Origin: Gambelia wislizenii
Lineage: Eukaryota > Chordata > Lepidosauria > Squamata > Crotaphytidae
Length of the DNA: 64,000 bases
Direction: 5' to 3'
Assembly (NCBI GenBank): GCA_030847615.1
Contig: JAUMIR010000001.1
Location: forward strand, 85,237,501 to 85,301,500
Below, piece by piece: positions 10,142 to 21,186 of the stretch. Below the pieces are notes generated by a model. The model made no database searches. It saw only the letters and a list, made by a program, of their open reading frames with translations, and was not told the origin of the DNA. Positions within the stretch are counted from its first letter, which is position 1. Every line of letters starts with the position of its first letter. A program made the position numbers and the translations under genes.

Positions 10142-10340
10142 TAAGAGCAAAGAGAGAAAAGGGGGGGGGGAGAAAAGAAGAAAGAATAGGAGGAACCAAA
10201 GTATGTTAATAACAGAGGAACGACAAAAGTACGTGTGAAACTTTAGCGACTATTGAGGTGAGAAGGGAAGTGGAAGAATACAGATTGTATTAAAGAAAAG
10301 GAGGAAAGTAAAAAGATGTAAAAAAAAGATGTTTAAAAAA

Positions 10341-11134
10341 TTCTCACAAAAAAAATCAGGTTTGAGAAATGCACATTATAAAATATATAAATGTTTGTGC
10401 ATAAAAAAAACAGTTCATAATCTAATGCTGGTCCATATTGGGAAAGGTTTAGCATTAGAACAATGAGAATTTCTACAAAAAACACATCCCTAATGGCTGG
10501 AGGAAAAGGGAAAAACACAATTCAAGTTTTTCAAAATGTAGACGTATATGTTTTTATAGGGATATGACTTTCACTTTTGCAATATAGCAAGAAAGCCTAG
10601 ACCATCAACACAATGAAAATCATACAGTATTTTCAAGCTCTTGGTATGCTCCAGAGGGCAGGAGGCACCAGAGGACAACAAGGCTAGAAATATGACATAT
10701 ACATCTAAGTGTTTGGGGATCAAGACAACAGGAAAGCTCCTTCTACCTTGGGTATCCCTAAGGGGGAAAACAAGTTACCCATGATAGCTCAAAGTGTATT
10801 AACTCAAGTGAAAAGACAGGTAGAGAAACACGGAGAAAAGCAGACAGAACAAAGCACAAGAATTGAAGACAGGCAATTGGAATTAAAACAGAAACACCCA
10901 TACCCCTCAAAATATTCAGTGTTACACATCCAGGAGATGTGTGACCAGGGTCTTACAGGTTTTGTTTTGGTACCAAGAAGCATTTTCTCTCCATAATGGC
11001 TTTAATAATTGTGGAAATAAGCACCACGGAAGAAAGTGCTTCCCTGATCTAGATCAATCCTACTTAAAGGGATGGTCTGTGGATCAGTGCTGGTCCATGA
11101 GGCATTGGCTGCTAGTCTGCACCAAATTTCCAGG
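10341..11134. other. No recognised feature
   Basis: AT-rich sequence with no recognisable gene or repeat terminus. Confidence 0.45.
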
Positions 11135-12018
11135 GGGTCATTTACACGAGCAAATATTCCTCTAAATATAATAATAATAATAATAATAATAATCTGCTAA
11201 GATAGCTCATTGTTTCCACGGATCGCACAACAGCATCGCCTCATTCAGAAGGGGAGAAGGTAAAACACCCAAATATAGCATGGCAAGGGATGTCGCTACT
11301 TTTGCCGGTATATTTGCAATGTAGTGCATTATTGGCAGTGTAAACAACCATTCCGCTAAGGGCTACAGCAGAGCTGCACTGTGATTGGTTGCTATGATGC
11401 AGGGGTGGGCTTAAAAGAGGGGGAGGGAGGGAGGGAGAGTCAGTAGCGATTAGAGGAAACTTTGAAAAATCCTCTCTGCTATTTTGCAAGCCAGTTTGCA
11501 AACAAAAAGGATTCCCAACAATCTTCAGTCAGGGAGCTTCCTTCTCCTCCTCTCTGCTGTTTTGCAAGTACGTATGTAAAGCTCCGTTCATCAGCTGTGA
11601 TCCTGTGCTTGGGGGTGGGAGAGAAACCATTTCACTAAGGGTTGCAGCAGAGCTGCACTGCTATTTTGACAGTCTGTTTATTTGGCTAGAAAATGCTGTT
11701 AAGCAAGGAGAAAAAAACCTTCCGTTTGATTTGTGGGCAGGGAGCTGTGGGGGGGAGAGGCAAAGAGTGACTGCCTCTAAGCTGTTAAGTACACGGAGTT
11801 GGGGCAAGGGCAGACATTCCTATGACATTCCTTTGTCTCCTCTCCAATGCTTGGCCATGCCCCCAGCACATTTGGCTGTGTGAATCTCAAAGCGGAAAAA
11901 ATCAAAGAGCCACAAAATATAGCTGTGTAAACATATACCATGTAAACTACCCACCACTGATGCAGGAAAGCGCTAAAGCACAACTTAACGCAATAAAACC
12001 TGCCATGTAAACGAGCCC
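11135..12018. mobile_element. hAT-like non-autonomous element, copy 1 (~880 bp)
   Basis: The left end GGTCATTTACACGAGCAAAT and the right end (reverse complement GGCTCGTTTACATGGCAG) form terminal inverted repeats. The sequence is closely related to 23601-24473: CAAATATTCC, TCATTCAGAAG, GTAGTGCATTATTG, AGAGCTGCACTGTGATT and AAGCGCTAAAGCACAA occur in the same order. A TAA microsatellite (11164-11193) sits near the left end. No transposase is encoded. The superfamily call rests on terminus style only; no target duplication was confirmed. Confidence 0.65.
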
Positions 12019-13675
12019 CAGGAAATAAAACAAACAGTTGGAGCCAATGGCCGCAAGTAGGATGACATTCCCTGGAACACAGGGGGGGAGGGGGGAAGCC
12101 TGCAAGTCCACAACATCAGATAGCTTGGGAAGCACTGATCTAAATCACATCCCTTCTCAGAGCTGTTATTAGACACAGATACCACTGATACAACAAGATG
12201 GAAAAACTACTTTTCTAGATTACAACTTCCAGAATTGCCCAGAAGCCAGATTCGCTGAAGAATTCTGTGAGCTGTCATCTTAAAAAGTAACTTTTTCAAG
12301 CTGTGCTTATTACCTCTGCCATACAGAGCTAATGTCTCCTTCTTTCAGGGAATGGAGGCTATTTAGATCAGGGAAACAGCATGAGATGGAATTGGTATCC
12401 ACACCTCCTCCATTGTGTCATTGCCTAATTTCCAATCCAGTTTCATGAGGCTTCTGGTTTGTAAACCAACCAACCTCCAAACATGGGAAATCCTCATTAT
12501 GGTTCTCCTACTACATCATCCTTAGTTTGACTCACAGCCTTTTAAAAGCAGTCTTCAGCCGCCACCACCCACCCCAATCCGCTCTGCCACCCAGGCAGTA
12601 GCATTGGTTGCAACTAGGAAAAGAATTTGGCTTTAAATTACATCAAGAGGCCTTTACACTTATGGAAAATAGTGCAGCATAGAAGTTCCTTTCAAATGTT
12701 TAGGTGTGTTACTTTAGTATTGTTGAGTGGAATGTTTTTCCTTTGACTATTTTAATCACATCATGAAATCAGCCATTCATGCTTTTGTAAAACACTTGAT
12801 TTATATGACATTTTAATGTATTACTTGTACTCAAGAGCCAACTGTTTGTGTTACTCCCTTGAGCAAAATATCAGAATTGCCTTAAAGGAATATTTATGCA
12901 ACATGAATGTTTTCAAACTTATTATTAACACTCTTATTATCCCAAATGCATGAATTACTCCCTGCTTACAATATTTACTTGGAACATAAGCTTTGATGGG
13001 CTTTTTGGTATCTGGTAAAGATGCTGTTGTTTTTAGATGATATCACAGGGAGATATCATGAGAGGCTCTGATGAGTGAGGATGCAAACTTAGCTTTGTGT
13101 GCATTTTTTACCATATAACTTTGTGTCCATTTCTGGCTGTATTTTATGGACACCTTCCTGGCCTGTGTCTTATGTGTACCTCCAGAGTTCCAGATGCTTG
13201 GTTTGCACCTCCTCACCTAAATGAGTGGTCTGGTTTCATCACAAGTTCAGCAGAAGCACATTGGCAAACAAATGGATCTGCAGCTTACTATGGGTCTTGA
13301 AGCACTTCCCAAACAAATGTTGATAATAACAAGCAAGCTACAGAAAAGAATACATTTACACCCATGGCAGTATATTTGGGGGAGTACTGAATGTAACACA
13401 GAGAAATTGGGGTGAGCGGTAGATTAGCCCAGTGATTGCCATATAATCTTCCAGTGATTTCACTTACCATTGGTGTGAATTAGACTGACTGATTAAAACA
13501 TACATATGGGCTTACATCTATATATTAACCCCAACTAAAGAAGCCCATTGAATCATCTAGTCAGCAACTGATTCAAGGATTTACTGTAGCTGTGATTAGC
13601 CGTTGGAACTAGGCCATGAGTAGGAGCCACTGATAACCTGTTCCATATGTCAGTTATACGCTCTGTGAAGATGTA
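12019..13675. other. Mostly unrecognised; short MITE-like piece at 12205-12300
   Basis: The only repeat-like signal is GATTACAACTTCCAGAATTG with AAAAAGTAACTTTTTCAAGC, resembling a short palindromic MITE also glimpsed at 29825-29865. The rest contains no supported gene, RNA or boundary. Confidence 0.4.
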
Positions 13676-13952
13676 CAGGTCACCCCCTATCTGCAGAGAA
13701 TACATTCCCAGACTTACCATGGGTACCTGAAACTGTGTATAATAGTGAACCACCATGAATACCATAGAATTACACTGGAGGACCTAGAAAATGCCTAGAG
13801 AGGGTGCCTCTCTAGGCATTTGACACAACTTCTGGTACAAGTTGACCATAGAGTCACTCTGGAGGTCCTCCAGATGCCTAGAGAGACCTTTTCCCCCTGA
13901 CAGCAGGTAAGTGAAACCGCAGATACTGATCCTGCATAAATGGGGGGTGACT
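13676..13952. mobile_element. Pogo/Tigger-like MITE with internal hairpin
   Basis: The left end CAGGTCACCCCCTATCTGCA is preceded by TA (13674-13675). The right end reads GGGGGGTGACT followed by TA. Internally TGCCTAGAGAGG and CCTCTCTAGGCA form a perfect hairpin with a short loop (about 13792-13820), and further copies of the same arm lie near 13875. Relatives are at 33190 and 36053. Confidence 0.65.
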
Positions 13953-14309
13953 TATAGTTCTTTTTGTCTCAGCTGAATCTCCCACCATTTATCTTCTGTG
14001 GATGACCCTGGGTTCTAGTACTATGAAAGACAGAGTAAATCTCTCTCTCTCCCCCTTTTATCTACCCCGTGCAAAGTTTTATACACTTTGAATTGCATTT
14101 CCCCCCTGCAAGTTTGTCTTTCTTTTTGTTCTCCTCATTTGGACAAGAGTTTCAGAGACTTCTTCATCATCTTCCTCATCCTAAAGGCTACCTTTTTGTG
14201 TACTTCTAATTTTTATTTTGATGTTAAACTAGAATCTTATTTTTTTATATAGATATATTCTAAGTATTAGAATTGTGATTCCATAATTAATAAGGAGATG
14301 CTGATTTAT
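13953..14309. other. No recognised feature
   Basis: AT-rich, with pyrimidine-rich stretches, and nothing identifiable. Confidence 0.4.
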
Positions 14310-14545
14310 TATTATTATTTATTAGTTACATTTATGCCCCCGTCTTTCCCCCAAGAAGCTCAAGGTGGTATTCATGGCTCTCCTTCCTCCCACCTAATCC
14401 TCAAAACATCCCTGTGAGGTAGGCCAGGCTGAGAGGGCATGACAGGCCCAAGATGATCCAGCCATTTTCATGCCTCAATGAAGTGTTAGCATTTGGCTCC
14501 CCTAAGTCCCAGTCCAATGCCTGACTATACTGGCTTGCTACAAAA
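14310..14545 (-). mobile_element. tRNA-headed SINE with L2-like tail, minus strand
   Basis: The right end carries the reversed Pol III head (CTAAGTCCCAGTCCAATG). The middle holds CTGTGAGGTAGGCCAGGCTG, and the left end has the L2-like tail (TTATTATTATTTATTAG, then CCCAAGAAGCTCAAGGTGG). This order matches a common reptile SINE whose 3' end resembles an L2 LINE. Box A/B quality was not assessed; the copy is diverged. Confidence 0.6.
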
Positions 14546-15242
14546 GATGCTGAGCATTGCAGGTTCTTCACATGCACGTTTCACATCTAAAGCCACATTG
14601 AACTTCCAGTAATATTGTACTTACTTCTCTGTGACTACTAGGATGAGTCAGAGTTATAGTCATAAATCCAAGCTGTAAGATTCTTCTGTGAAACATACTC
14701 CTTTGGCAGTAATGACACCCTTCATGACAAAGTTGACTTCATAAAAGAAAAGATGCATTCATTTGTGGCCATCACTGGATTTCTACAGTGAGGCTGGCTA
14801 AACTGGCCCTCGACATGAATCACCCTTTCCTTCCAGATGACTTTTTATTGCTGCTATTTTTCTCCCATCAGAGGCATTCAGTTTTGACACTTTTTCTGTA
14901 AGTGAATCATAGACGGCCTTACATAAGAACCTTACATAAGGAGTGAGTTCAAATCCGTCGTGCCTTTCCCTCAGTACTTACATCTGTTAATAGCACTCAT
15001 TGACTTCCTTGCATCAATTACAAACTACTTCTCTACCATCTTAAGGCCTTTATAGGTTTCTCTTACCTATCCTCACAGAGGTTCTTGAGATGGCAGATAT
15101 GTTTGTGTAGCAAAGTCAGCCTTTGACATCTACATCCAATCACCTTTATGCTTTTTCCTTTTTATGCTTTTCATGTTTGGAATGGGCACCCATTCATAAA
15201 GCCCACCTCCACTCCAAACCAACATTTTCTTTGTCTTTCACT
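14546..15242. other. No recognised feature
   Basis: No gene, RNA or repeat boundary was recognised. Confidence 0.4.
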
Positions 15243-15778
15243 GAGGGCTCATCTACACCAGCAGAATATGCTAGTTCCCCACCATCATATCCTGCCTCAG
15301 AAGCTGGTCAGTTTTGCCCCCCCCCTTACCTGCAAAAAATGGGCCACAGTCCAAACAGGACGCTGGCCTGTCACTGAAGCCACTGCCGCCATTTTCTCAC
15401 TAATGCGGAAGCCAGGCAGGGTTCCCACAACATGTGACTGCAGGCCTCCTGCGTGTAACCAGCCTCAGTCACATGATGCAGGACCCCTGCCTGGCTTCCA
15501 GGAGGGACAGGGAACTGGCAGCAGCAGTGAGGAGTGACATTCTGGGATGGGCTCCCATGGGCACATGGGGCCCGATCTGATAGCACTGGATTAAACTGGG
15601 TATTTTCTTAAAACATGATAAAGGGCCCTATCCTAGCTTGCCCCCATTCCAGCCCCGTATTTGCCCCAGTTATTTGGATTGCCCTAGGACAGATTGGGGT
15701 AAATGCCCTGTGTCGTTCAGACTGCAGGGCTCTGGAACAGGGGCAAGCCTGGGTATATGGCCAGTGTAGACAAGCCCT
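15243..15778. mobile_element. hAT-like MITE with GGGCTTGTCTACAC-type termini
   Basis: The left end AGGGCTCATCTACACCAG and the right end (complement CAGGGCTTGTCTACACTGG) are inverted repeats. Inside, GGAAGCCAGGCAGGG and CCCTGCCTGGCTTCC form a perfect 15-bp pair, with ACATGTGAC and GTCACATGA nested within it, giving a strong hairpin at about 15408-15502. Related termini occur at 38409 and 40841. No target duplication was found. Confidence 0.6.
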
Positions 15779-15938
15779 GAATGTTTAGAACCAGAGTCTG
15801 AGGCCTATGTGATATGAGCACTATCCTTGTTTTTTATGTATCCAGAACATTAGCCTACATGCCACAAACATCAGATAAGGTAGTAAAGCTTGGATGGTAC
15901 CATGTAAGACCACAAGCAGGTGCTCACAGAGCTGAATG

Positions 15939-15942
<4 letters not shown>

Positions 15943-15970
<28 letters not shown>

Positions 15971-15971
15971 C
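15943..15971. repeat. (CA)n microsatellite
   Basis: About 14 uninterrupted CA units. Confidence 0.95.
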
Positions 15972-16045
15972 TGTGTATGTGTATTCCTTGAACAAAGAAT
16001 GCTGGCATTTATAGTGCTAATATAAAACTGTAGGACCTAAATCCA

Positions 16046-16162
16046 GTTATTAGTCTCAACTAAAGCATGCCCATTTTTTTAAAAAAATGGATTTACATGT
16101 GTGTTGACTTCCATTCAATTACAACTGATTAAATGGGTTTACTCTAGTTGAGACTAACCAAC
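16046..16162. mobile_element. Short palindromic MITE, copy 1
   Basis: TTAGTCTCAACTAAAG at the left and CTCTAGTTGAGACTAA at the right form terminal inverted repeats around an AT-rich core of about 85 bp. A second copy with TTAGTCCCAACTACAG and CTGTAGTTAGGACTAA lies at 21959-22068. Confidence 0.6.
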
Positions 16163-16860
16163 AAGAGTCTAGTATTGTTATCCAAAAGATACTGAGACTT
16201 GGAGGTCTTTACAAAAGCCTTTGGTACACAAACTCTGTCCCCCAGCTTCACTGAGACTCCTTGGGTAAATTGAGATTACTTGCAGAAATCCAAGTGGCTA
16301 AACCTTCAACAGGCACTAGTGTCTCATACAGGATGCTCTGGCACAGGTGCTTCCAGCGTTTTTCAGCAGTACATAATACTAAACAGAAAGTGTGAAAAAG
16401 TACTTTTAAAAAGTAGGTACAAGACATGCCATTGGATAATCTAGAACTGACTCCACAATTCAGCATACCAATAGGCCATAGTCAAAGCAGAGGAAGGCTT
16501 GGCCTCAGTTGCCTCATCCCTCCTACTGCTTGGACCATGACTGGAAGCATGCTGGACTTTGTCCCTTCTGCCCTGTAGACCACAGTCAAGTGGTTCAAGC
16601 TAAGGTCAGTCAGGCCATTGTCTTGGGGAAAAGGAGGCCAGATCAGTTGAAGAAATGCACTGGTTTCTTGTTTCCACAAAGCCCCATGGAAACATGGCCA
16701 ATTTTAATACTCTTGTTTTAAGTCTTCCCCTAGTTCAGCACATGGTAGATTGCTATACTCGTATATTGGTAGATATTGCTACATGAGGATTTAATGCTGT
16801 GAAATTTAATGGTACTTTGTGTGTGGGTACCTTGTTTGCTTCCAGCTCTTTCCCCCTTTT
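16163..16860. other. No recognised feature
   Basis: Several short open frames on both strands lack recognisable content. Confidence 0.4.
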
Positions 16861-17095
16861 TTAGGACTCCCACCTAGGAGATTTTCAGACGCCTCTTGCC
16901 GTGCAAGCAGCCTCCGGAGCAGTAACGAGGCTGCTGTGCAGCAAGGGGTCCATTTTGGACAACGCTGTTTCTCTCTCGGCGTCATCCATGAGTGTTGCAG
17001 CTAGCATTGGAGGCAGCCACGCTGTTTTTTTACTCACTGACAACTTCCCAGAGTCCTAGTCCAACACTCAATCCACTATGCCATGCTGTCTCTAA
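16861..17095. mobile_element. Terminus fragment (GGAGATTTTCAGACG) followed by a minus-strand SINE head
   Basis: GGAGATTTTCAGACG at about 16877 resembles the terminus of the 24829-25425 element. GGACAACGCTGTTT near 16957 resembles GGACAACGTTGACC in that element. At 17044-17095 CAGAGTCCTAGTCCAACACT is the reversed head of a tRNA-derived SINE. Both are short remnants. Confidence 0.4.
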
Positions 17096-17285
17096 CTATT
17101 GATAATGATTGAATATCAAACAACAGCAACAATAAAATCGCAGTGCCCAGCACTAATTGTAGCACTGAAATGAGAAAGACTATGGTAGCCTTGAGTAGGG
17201 ATCCCAAAATTCAGTGGGTTTTAATCTGGGTCTCAGGACATGGCCCCTCTTCCTGGACTGCAGGATTGTACAACCTGATTATAAA

Positions 17286-17286
17286 A

Positions 17287-17325
<39 letters not shown>
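17286..17325. repeat. (GAAA)n microsatellite
   Basis: About ten GAAA units adjoin an L2 tail. The open frames across it (KERKKERKK) are artefacts. Confidence 0.95.
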
Positions 17326-17341
17326 TGTGTATAGAGTGGAG

Positions 17342-17342
<1 letters not shown>

Positions 17343-17374
<32 letters not shown>

Positions 17375-17660
17375 TTATTTCTATCCCGCCCCTCTGCAAC
17401 GCAATCGGGGCGGCTTACAATATAAAAACTATATAATCACAATACCCTAGCCCACCCACCCCTTAAAATAATATTAAATTATGAAGGATTAAAAACATAC
17501 AATAATTAAAAATATATAAGTTAGAAGAAAAAAATTAAAACAAACAATTACAGCCCAGAAAGGACAGCCGAGTCTTGGGCCAGGATAATTATTCAGGAAA
17601 GGCCTGCCGGAAAAGATCTGTCTTGACAGCTATAGAGTTAATCAGGCCAACCCATTGAGA
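17343..17660 (-). mobile_element. L2 LINE 3'UTR and tail, minus strand
   Basis: A TAA microsatellite (17343-17375) is followed by TTTATTTCTATCCCGCCCCT and GGGGCGGCTTACAATATAAA, then AGGAAAGGCCTGCCGGAAAA. This matches the 3'UTR order of the L2 at 3139-4340 and includes its AGGAAAGGCCTGCTGAAAGA block. No coding part is retained. Confidence 0.75.
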
Positions 17661-18289
17661 GCAGAAATTGGAAAATGTTATTTTTGCTTGGAAACGTTTC
17701 TCTGGTTGGACTACAACTTCCATATGTTAAAAGCAGTGCTCACTAACATTGTATAAACAGAGGTGGGGGAAATCTTGGATTTTCCATAGAGAGCACAACT
17801 TGGAAAAATATATTCCATTGGAGTACGTTTCTAAAAAGCAGGGAAATAGAGTTAGGAAACAGAGTTTTCCCCACCCCTGTTCAATGAAGAGCCTGAAAAC
17901 CAGATATATATGTCCTCATTTGTTTGTCTTGTTTATTTGAATGACATTGTCTGAGCAACTGTAGTTGATACTTAATGCAGTATGCTTACTGAGATCACTA
18001 GGGCCTGCTCACTGTGACATCAACAGGGACCATCTTCGGTAACATCATTGGGGGCTGTCCTTTGTGACATCATTAGGGGGTCATCCCTAGGTCTCAAATT
18101 TTGGTCCTGAAATCTCAGGACATGGGAGTCTCCAGTCCTGGCGTACCTAAACAGGAGAGCTTGATGGGTGCAAGAACTACAAGCTCCATTCAGTTCTGGG
18201 ACTCAAAATCAAAATGTTATGCTCAGAATCCTCTAAATAGAAGCATATATGTGTTTTACACCAGGCTCTGGTTGGTGGATCCTAATTTT
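17661..18289. other. Unrecognised, with a short 3 x 25-bp tandem repeat
   Basis: GTGACATCA-like words start at 18014, 18039 and 18064, each followed by AGGG- or GGGG-containing spacers. No gene is visible. Confidence 0.45.
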
Positions 18290-18930
18290 TAAAAAACCAA
18301 ATAGACCCTGCAAGAATATAGTCCAGCCTATGCAAGAGCAACAAGAAAACTTTTGATTAGAGAAAAGTTGTTGGTAACTTTTTTGAAAGATTGGAAACCC
18401 TTGATTGACTTTTTGAGAAAGAGTGAAGATGAAATATGCTTATTGTTTTTGATTACTAGCACAAGTTAAACCTATAGATGAAGTGGAACATCTTGATTTA
18501 TGAAGAGGGTGGTAGAAGTTTAGGAATTACCATATAACCACATAAAAGATAGTTGGAAGTCAGTTTTTAATATTTCTAATTTTTCTATTATCTATTCATA
18601 GGTTCATAGAATCATAGAAGAGACCACAAGGGACATCTAGTCTAACCCCTTGCCATGCAGGATACACAATCAAAGCATTCCTGACAGATAGCCATCCAGC
18701 CTCTGTTTAAAAACCTCCAAAGAAGGAGACTCCACCACATTCCAAGGCAGTGTATTCCTCTGCCGAACAGCTCTTACTGTCAGGAAATTCTTCCTAATGT
18801 TTAGGTGGAATCTTGTTATAGTAGTTTGTACTGTTTCTTACTTGTGTGTGTTTTTGTTTGTATTTTGTTTTAATGTAATTTATTGTATGTATTTTTGTTT
18901 GATGTAGAATTTTAATAAAAATGATTTTTA
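18290..18930 (+). mobile_element. Probable L1 ORF2 C-terminus and 3'UTR, interrupted by a CR1 end
   Basis: Between 18360 and 18470 the + strand reads LVTFLKDWKPLIDFL followed by an acidic stretch, resembling the last residues of L1 ORF2. After the CR1 piece (18600-18815) the sequence resumes and ends with AATAAAAATGATTTTTAAAA, like an L1 3' end. The call is tentative because only a short coding stretch remains. Confidence 0.4.
18600..18815 (-). mobile_element. CR1 LINE 3' end, minus strand
   Basis: The sequence begins GTTCATAGAATCATAGAAGA, continues CCATCCAGCCTCTGTTTAAA and AAGAAGGAGACTCCACCAC, and ends at TTCTTCCTAATGTTTAGGTG. This is the strongly conserved CR1 3' end in reverse complement, 5'-truncated at about 216 bp as is usual for CR1. 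Confidence 0.9.
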
Positions 18931-19660
18931 AAACTTAAAACCTTTGAACAAACCAAGAGTGGAGCTTAGTCTGGGATACAGTAAAATGCATGTCACACTC
19001 AACGTGTTATCTATTTGGGATTCTATTATAGCCTAAGCTTCCACTTAAATTCAGGGAAACTAATATATCAAAGCCTACAGGATCTTTCCTCAGTGTTATT
19101 ACACAAAAAGAAGAGTGTCCCTGAATTCCTATCATTATAAGCATGGACCCTTAAAGGCATAGTCTAGCTTTTTCATCAGAATTAGCTATGCACTATTAAC
19201 TGTCAACAGCTCCTTTGTTCCTCTAATGGGTGTCTGCTGTTGCAACACTTGTGCTTATTAACCTTTGTCAGTGACTCAGCATGTGTGTCCTTCCGCTCAG
19301 TAATGGAGTTTTCAGATCTGCAGCAAATGAGCTAGGCATGTCAGGATGGTGCAGACCTGCTTCCAACTGAAAGTCCCCTTCCTCCAGACGACAACTAACT
19401 CTTGCCTCTCACTTCTTCTCATGTTAAATATAAATATAATTGATCAAAGAAAGATTCAGCAAGCATTATCTAAATATCAAGCCTGCTTTAAGATTATTCT
19501 TTATTTCCAAACCAGCAATGAAAATTAATATTTATTTATTTTATGTCAGCCCATTGCAGCAAAACCATCAAAGTGTCTTGAGGCAACTTAAAGATGAATG
19601 TGTTATCTGGAAGCAGTGGCGGCACTAGGGGGGTGCGGAGAGGCCGAATCGCATCAGATG
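18931..19660. other. No recognised feature
   Basis: Nothing identifiable beyond simple AT-rich sequence. Confidence 0.4.
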
Positions 19661-19679
19661 ACACTGTTGGAGGGAGGAG

Positions 19680-20130
19680 TGATGCCAGCTTTAGTAACAC
19701 CATAGTTTGGCAGAAGTTTTTGTGGATTCCAGCCTATACACTATCAGATGTATCTGAAAAAGAGGTCTGCAGTCCACATAAGCTTTTTTTTGGGGGGGGG
19801 GAACCCTGTTAAGTCTTTTGGGTGCTACGAGACTCTTTGTTCATTTTATGAATGGATGTACGAGACATAAATGATAAACTAATATTGCTTTTCCATACAA
19901 TGCAACAAAAACACTCTTTGATAATAAAAAATGGCAGTAACTGCTGCTTATTTTTTATTTGTGTAGCAGTTTAAAATTATTTTAATTGATGCTTTAACAG
20001 TAAAAGTAATTTGATTTGTATTTTTACATTGCGCTTTTATTGGAACCTGTTTGAATTATGTTGGAACCCGCTTTGCATTCCACCTTGGGAGAAAGGTGAG
20101 ATATAAATCAAATACTTAAATAAATAAACA
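19680..20130. mobile_element. Degraded dispersed repeat then L2-like LINE tail (+)
   Basis: At 19700-19850 GCAGAAGTTTTTGTGGATTC and CTTTTGGGTGCTACGAGACT look like the opposite strand of the repeat at 7146. At 20040-20130 TTGCATTCCACCTTGGGAGA followed by AGGTGAGATATAAATCAAAT is an L2/CR1-type LINE tail ending in AAATAAATAAA. Coding parts are absent. Confidence 0.45.
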
Positions 20131-20750
20131 GAAAAATCAGTAAGGAAAGGAACCATTAAGACTGGTTCTAAAAATATTTACTCAGCCCAACAGAGTTCCT
20201 AGTAACCATATTTAGGCAACGGAAACCCAATATATTGTGCTATCTAGGGTGAAGCAAAAGCCATCATAATGTCATCCTTCCTGCCCACCCACCCCAGCTA
20301 ATTGGACTGGGAGTTAAATCTTCACCATGGATGGCAGGACCATATCCTCAATTGCTCCAAAAGGCAGCAGTCTAGTAAGGGGGCCAAGAGTGAGCTGCAT
20401 GCCCCAGTGTTGCTAGTGCCAGAACCTTGACTTTGCTGCTCACCCACCCTCTGTCTGGAGCCTTTTCTGCCCACTCAGAACAAATGCTACCAATGATACC
20501 ATGGTCTTGTTGAAATTCTGCAAGTTTGTCCTGCTCAGTGTCTTAATAAATAAATGAATAAATGAATTGTGATCATAGGCCACAACAACAGTGGAGAGAG
20601 GAAAAGCAATGGAGCCAAACAAGAATAATTCCATAAAATAACGAAGCTTAGAAAAATAACTTTTTGTGACTACTACTTCCAATGGTCATGCTGGCTAAAG
20701 GATTCTGAGTGTTGCAAGATTTACAAGCTCTTAGGAAAACAAACATTTTT

Positions 20751-21186
20751 TTAAAAAGCCCAATGTGAAATACTTCTTAATTTATATTGAAGAAATAATT
20801 GAATAGCCCTTTCAGTAGCATGGGAGGAACTACCGGTATCCCTTGAACAGATCATTGCCAGATCTTTGGAAATGTTTTTAACAGAAGGAAAATTGGCTTC
20901 TCTTATACTTGTTTTAAGAGTTACAGTGCAAAAGAACATGTTCAACAGACTCTGTTGCTCTGATTCTGCACAGACACAGTGATTTGTTAACTAGGATCTT
21001 GTTAAAACCTAAACCTAAGGATACGGGGACAGGACTACAAAATGAGCAAGCATAAATGCTCTCACGTGTTTGAAAATGGATGTAGATACGGAGCTCTGAC
21101 AACTCCATCATTTGAAAGACTATTTTGGCAGTGCAGCTGAAGGGCTTTATGTTTTCTGCTCTCTTTCCCACAAATAATTCCCCCAA
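20751..21186 (-). mobile_element. LINE ORF2 C-terminal fragment with Cys/His motif, minus strand
   Basis: Two overlapping minus-strand frames, joined by a frameshift near 20940, encode LCLCRIRATESVEHVLLHC and then KTSIREANFPSVKNISKDL. The pattern C-x-C, then EHVLLxC-x(n)-R is typical of the C-terminal knuckle after the RT domain of some vertebrate LINEs. The clade is uncertain. Frameshift and stops mark it as a relic. Confidence 0.5.

Larger units (their letters stand above)
7326..10340 (+). mobile_element. 5'-truncated L1 LINE: ORF2 C-terminus and 3'UTR, with two nested DNA transposons
   Basis: Coding remains run from about 7386 to TGA 9722-9724. In order they give MKLTKEEEKQK, then after the 7421-8230 insert NSGCKTEGKAKYLGIWISK, YKRAWQKIKEDLDKWQKINL and LLGRIAVVKMNILPKMIF. 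ERGGMALPNLKVYYEACGL follows, then a 299-codon open stretch (8825-9724) with CWRCHNEIGSFCHMWWRCP. The Cys-X2-Cys with later His and Cys followed by IIKSFW is the hallmark of the L1 ORF2 C-terminus. Stops near 8486 and 8771 break the frame. The 3'UTR holds a polypurine tract (10145-10195), as L1 elements do, and is split by the foldback element at 9789-10144. The 3' limit is approximate. Confidence 0.8.

Noticed and set aside
17214..17399. Lys/Glu- and Ile/Tyr-rich small ORFs
   Set aside because: They are readings of the GAAA and TAA microsatellites.
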